Under the pieces are notes generated by a model, which was given only the letters and a program-made list of their open reading frames with translations, searched no databases and had not been told where the DNA came from. A stretch of 64,000 nucleotides of DNA from Sphingobium sp. Cam5-1 (lineage in GTDB: Bacteria > Pseudomonadota > Alphaproteobacteria > Sphingomonadales > Sphingomonadaceae). The DNA is taken from assembly GCF_015693305.1 (NCBI RefSeq), contig NZ_CP065139.1:310001-374000 (forward strand), written 5' to 3'. The position numbers were made by a program, and so were the translations under genes. Shown here piece by piece: positions 61,925 to 64,000 of the stretch; within the stretch, counting starts at the first letter, position 1; every line of letters begins with the position of its first letter.

Positions 61925-63384
61925 CCTTCTCGCACACTCTCTCTCGATCCGCCCTGTTCAAGGAAGCGGCATTTATTGACGGGCTGTGGATCGAGGGGAC
62001 GGCGAAGATCGCCGTCACCAATCCCGCAGACGACTCTGAACTGGGGACTGTGCCCAATTTGGGCGCGGACGAAACAAAACAGGCGGTCGCTGCCGCCTGG
62101 CGGGCTCAGGTCGACTGGCGCAAGCTGGCGGCGAAGGCGCGCGGCGCCATATTGCGGCGCTGGGGCGAGTTGATGCTCATGCACCAGGACGATCTGGCGA
62201 CAATTTTGACGCTGGAGCAGGGCAAGCCCTTTGCCGAGGCCAAAGGCGAGGTCGCCTATGCAGCGTCCTTTTTGGAATGGTTTGCGGAGGAAGCACGCCG
62301 GATCAATGGCGAACTGATCCAGCCCCACGCATCCGATCGCCGTCTGGCCGTGCGTAAGGAGCCGGTTGGCGTCGTCGCCGCCGTCACGCCCTGGAACTTC
62401 CCCCTCGCGATGATTACCCGCAAGGCAGGGCCTGCTTTGGCCGCCGGTTGCTCGATGGTGCTCAAGCCATCCGAGCTCACGCCATTTTCGGCGTTGGCGC
62501 TCGCCGTGTTAGCGGAAGAGGCCGGGGTGCCTGCCGGGATATTCAACGTCGTGACCGGCGATGCGGCCCCGATCGGCGACATCCTGACCACGGATCCGCG
62601 AGTTCGAAAATTCACCTTCACGGGTTCGACGGGCGTGGGCAAGATGCTGGCGGCACGCTGTATGTCGACCGTGAAGCGCGTTTCCCTGGAACTGGGCGGC
62701 AACGCGCCCTTCATCGTTTTCGATGACGCCGATGTCGAAAGCGCGGTTGAAGGCGCTCTCATTTCAAAATTTCGCAACACCGGCCAAACCTGTGTCTGCG
62801 CGAACCGTTTTCTGGTTCAGGATGGCATTTTCGACGCCTTTGCAAAGCGCTTGGCCGAACGCGTCAGCCAGTTCGTGGTGGGCGCGGGCATGAGCGGCCC
62901 CACAGACCAAGGGCCGCTGATTGATAAGCGGGCGGTGACCAAGGCATCCGCCCATGTGGACGACGCGGTATCGCGCGGAGCGCATATCCTTGCCGGAGGC
63001 CACGCGATCAGGGGCGAAGGCAATTTCTTCCTTCCAACGGTATTGGCGAATGTTCCCGCCGACGCGCTGCTTTGCAAGGAGGAAACATTCGGCCCGGTCG
63101 CTGGCCTGGTACGGTTCCAAAGCGAGGCTGAAGCGATCGCGATGGCCAACGACACTCCGGCTGGCCTTGCCAGCTACGTCTACACGCGGGATCTGGATCG
63201 AAGCATCCGCGTTTCGGAAGCGCTGGAATATGGAATGGTCGGCCTTAACAGCGGACTGATCTCGACGGAGGTCGCGCCTTTTGGCGGCGTCAAGGAGTCA
63301 GGCCTTGGGCGCGAAGGCTCCCATTGGGGCATCGATGATTATGTGGAATTGAAGTTGATCTGCACGGGCGTAAACAGCGCCTGA
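61921..63384 (+). CDS. gabD: Succinate-semialdehyde dehydrogenase
   Basis: 487 residues starting at GTG 61921. The general base is Glu257 in LELGGNAPF and the nucleophile is Cys291 in NTGQTCVCANR; the CVC form is typical of GabD-type enzymes with a redox-sensitive second Cys. LEQGKPFAEAKGE near residue 100 is also characteristic. It oxidises succinate semialdehyde to succinate for the TCA cycle, completing GABA breakdown begun by GabT. Confidence 0.93.
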   Translation: MTFSHTLSRSALFKEAAFIDGLWIEGTAKIAVTNPADDSELGTVPNLGADETKQAVAAAWRAQVDWRKLAAKARGAILRRWGELMLMHQDDLATILTLEQGKPFAEAKGEVAYAASFLEWFAEEARRINGELIQPHASDRRLAVRKEPVGVVAAVTPWNFPLAMITRKAGPALAAGCSMVLKPSELTPFSALALAVLAEEAGVPAGIFNVVTGDAAPIGDILTTDPRVRKFTFTGSTGVGKMLAARCMSTVKRVSLELGGNAPFIVFDDADVESAVEGALISKFRNTGQTCVCANRFLVQDGIFDAFAKRLAERVSQFVVGAGMSGPTDQGPLIDKRAVTKASAHVDDAVSRGAHILAGGHAIRGEGNFFLPTVLANVPADALLCKEETFGPVAGLVRFQSEAEAIAMANDTPAGLASYVYTRDLDRSIRVSEALEYGMVGLNSGLISTEVAPFGGVKESGLGREGSHWGIDDYVELKLICTGVNSA

Positions 63385-63520
63385 ACGCAGAAGGCGCTGC
63401 GTGGGATCTTCTATATTCTCGCCACATTCGCGGTGCGCCTCTTCAAGGACACTGCCCCCGCGCCGTTCAATTTGTGACACGATTCAGGTTGAGCGGCGTC
63501 GAAGATCAGCAGAGCGCCTG

Positions 63521-64000
63521 TTATTGCGACGCCGTCCCACCTTCTCCCATCTGTCGCCCATAAACCGGCACCACGTCATCGCTCGCCCGGCCGTGCAGCG
63601 CCTCAATCTCCGCCTTGCGCTGCTTCAGATACAGCTCGCGATAAGCTGCATAGGGGTCATCCTCCCTGCGGATTTTCTGGACGGTATCGTCAAAGGCCGC
63701 ACGCTCGCCAAGCTGGTTGAGGATCGTCGCCGGAATGACGTAGGCAGGCTTTGTGAAGGGCTTTCCGATCAGGAAGGGCACCGCCATTTTGTCCACTGTA
63801 TCGCCGATGATATCGCGTAGCGTGGTCGGCCCGACGATGGGCAGATACATATATGGCCCCGGCCCTACGCCATAATAGCCAAGCACATTGGCGAGACCGT
63901 TGGGCCGATAGGGCAGGAAGAAGGGCTTGCGCTTGGCGACGTCGAACAGGCCCGCGACCCCCAGCGTCGTGTTGATCGTGAAGCGCCCCACCGTTTCCAC
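63521..64000 (-). CDS. mlaA: MlaA/VacJ family lipoprotein, partial
   Basis: The last 159 residues only; the N-terminus lies beyond the window edge. RFTINTTLGVAGLFDVA, GYYGVGPGPY and PIVGPTTLRD are the core MlaA segments. MlaA is an outer-membrane lipoprotein that removes misplaced phospholipids from the outer leaflet with the Mla ABC system. It looks like housekeeping sequence and may mark the edge of the catabolic island. Confidence 0.9.
   Translation of the reverse strand: METVGRFTINTTLGVAGLFDVAKRKPFFLPYRPNGLANVLGYYGVGPGPYMYLPIVGPTTLRDIIGDTVDKMAVPFLIGKPFTKPAYVIPATILNQLGERAAFDDTVQKIRREDDPYAAYRELYLKQRKAEIEALHGRASDDVVPVYGRQMGEGGTASQ

Noticed and set aside
63385..63402. A 6-bp stem just after gabD
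   Set aside because: ACGCAG/CTGCGT with a 6-base loop is too short, and the following bases are not T-rich enough to support a terminator.
1..64000. Transposases, integrases, tRNA or rRNA genes, CRISPR arrays or phage genes
   Set aside because: I looked for their usual proteins, clover-leaf or repeat patterns and saw none. The search was by eye and could miss degenerate remnants.

Overview
The window reads as one accessory catabolic island of a Gram-negative alphaproteobacterium, most likely a sphingomonad. The reasons are the high GC content, four large TonB-dependent receptors with EIVVTAQRR-type TonB boxes and C-terminal Phe, many short-chain dehydrogenases (SDRs), a DUF3422 protein and a partial MlaA lipoprotein. 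I see no rRNA, tRNA, CRISPR, transposase or integrase. Most genes lie in tight operons whose stops and starts overlap by 1-11 bases.

Layout. (1) 1-4 kb, minus: a Tat-exported type-B carboxylesterase (cut by the window edge) downstream of TonB receptor 1. (2) 4.3-5.8 kb, plus: AMP-forming acyl-CoA ligase 1. (3) 17.5-5.9 kb, minus: an eight-gene operon of hyuA, hyuB, APC permease, SDR, GSAM-like aminotransferase, SDR, SDR and a membrane PQQ dehydrogenase. (4) 17.9-24.4 kb: tetR1, a BKACE cleavage enzyme with a SurE paralogue lacking its metal ligands, a cupin-AraC regulator, tetR2, and an EutH-like transporter with an EutQ-like cupin. (5) 33.1-24.4 kb, minus: an eight-gene operon of aldehyde dehydrogenase, small-molecule kinase, acyl-CoA ligase 2, saccharopine-dehydrogenase-like protein, SDR, FAD oxidoreductase, intact SurE and SDR. 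(6) 33.6-36.5 kb, plus: TonB receptor 2 and a PilZ protein. (7) 42-36.5 kb, minus: SDR, aldehyde dehydrogenase, acetoacetate-decarboxylase-like (ADC) enzyme, MFS transporter and SDR, with an AraC regulator alongside. (8) 43.4-48.1 kb, plus: a second ADC-like enzyme, TonB receptor 3 and an APC permease. (9) 50.5-48.1 kb, minus: TonB receptor 4; then DUF3422. (10) 52.5-58.6 kb, plus: a dimethylglycine-dehydrogenase-like demethylase, etfB, etfA, purU and folD. (11) LuxR and LysR regulators, gabT-gabD, and partial mlaA.

How the genes may work together. Modules 10 and 11 read as a complete route from an N-methylated amino acid: ETF-coupled oxidative demethylation onto tetrahydrofolate, C1 recycling by FolD and PurU, then GABA to succinate by GabT and GabD. 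The hyuA-hyuB-APC start of module 3 resembles the lactam/N-methylhydantoin amidohydrolases, including the N-methylpyrrolidone-opening enzymes that yield N-methyl-GABA. An N-methyl-lactam or related alkaloid-like substrate is therefore a reasonable but unproven hypothesis. Modules 2, 4 and 5 look like a second, partly duplicated pathway for an amino-alcohol- or amino-acid-derived carbon chain (EutH, kinase, SurE, CoA ligases, BKACE). Seven related inverted repeats (core GAAYRNNYRTTC) lie in the regulatory gaps between 3.9 and 33.6 kb. They suggest a single TetR-type regulon covering modules 1-6 but not 7-11.
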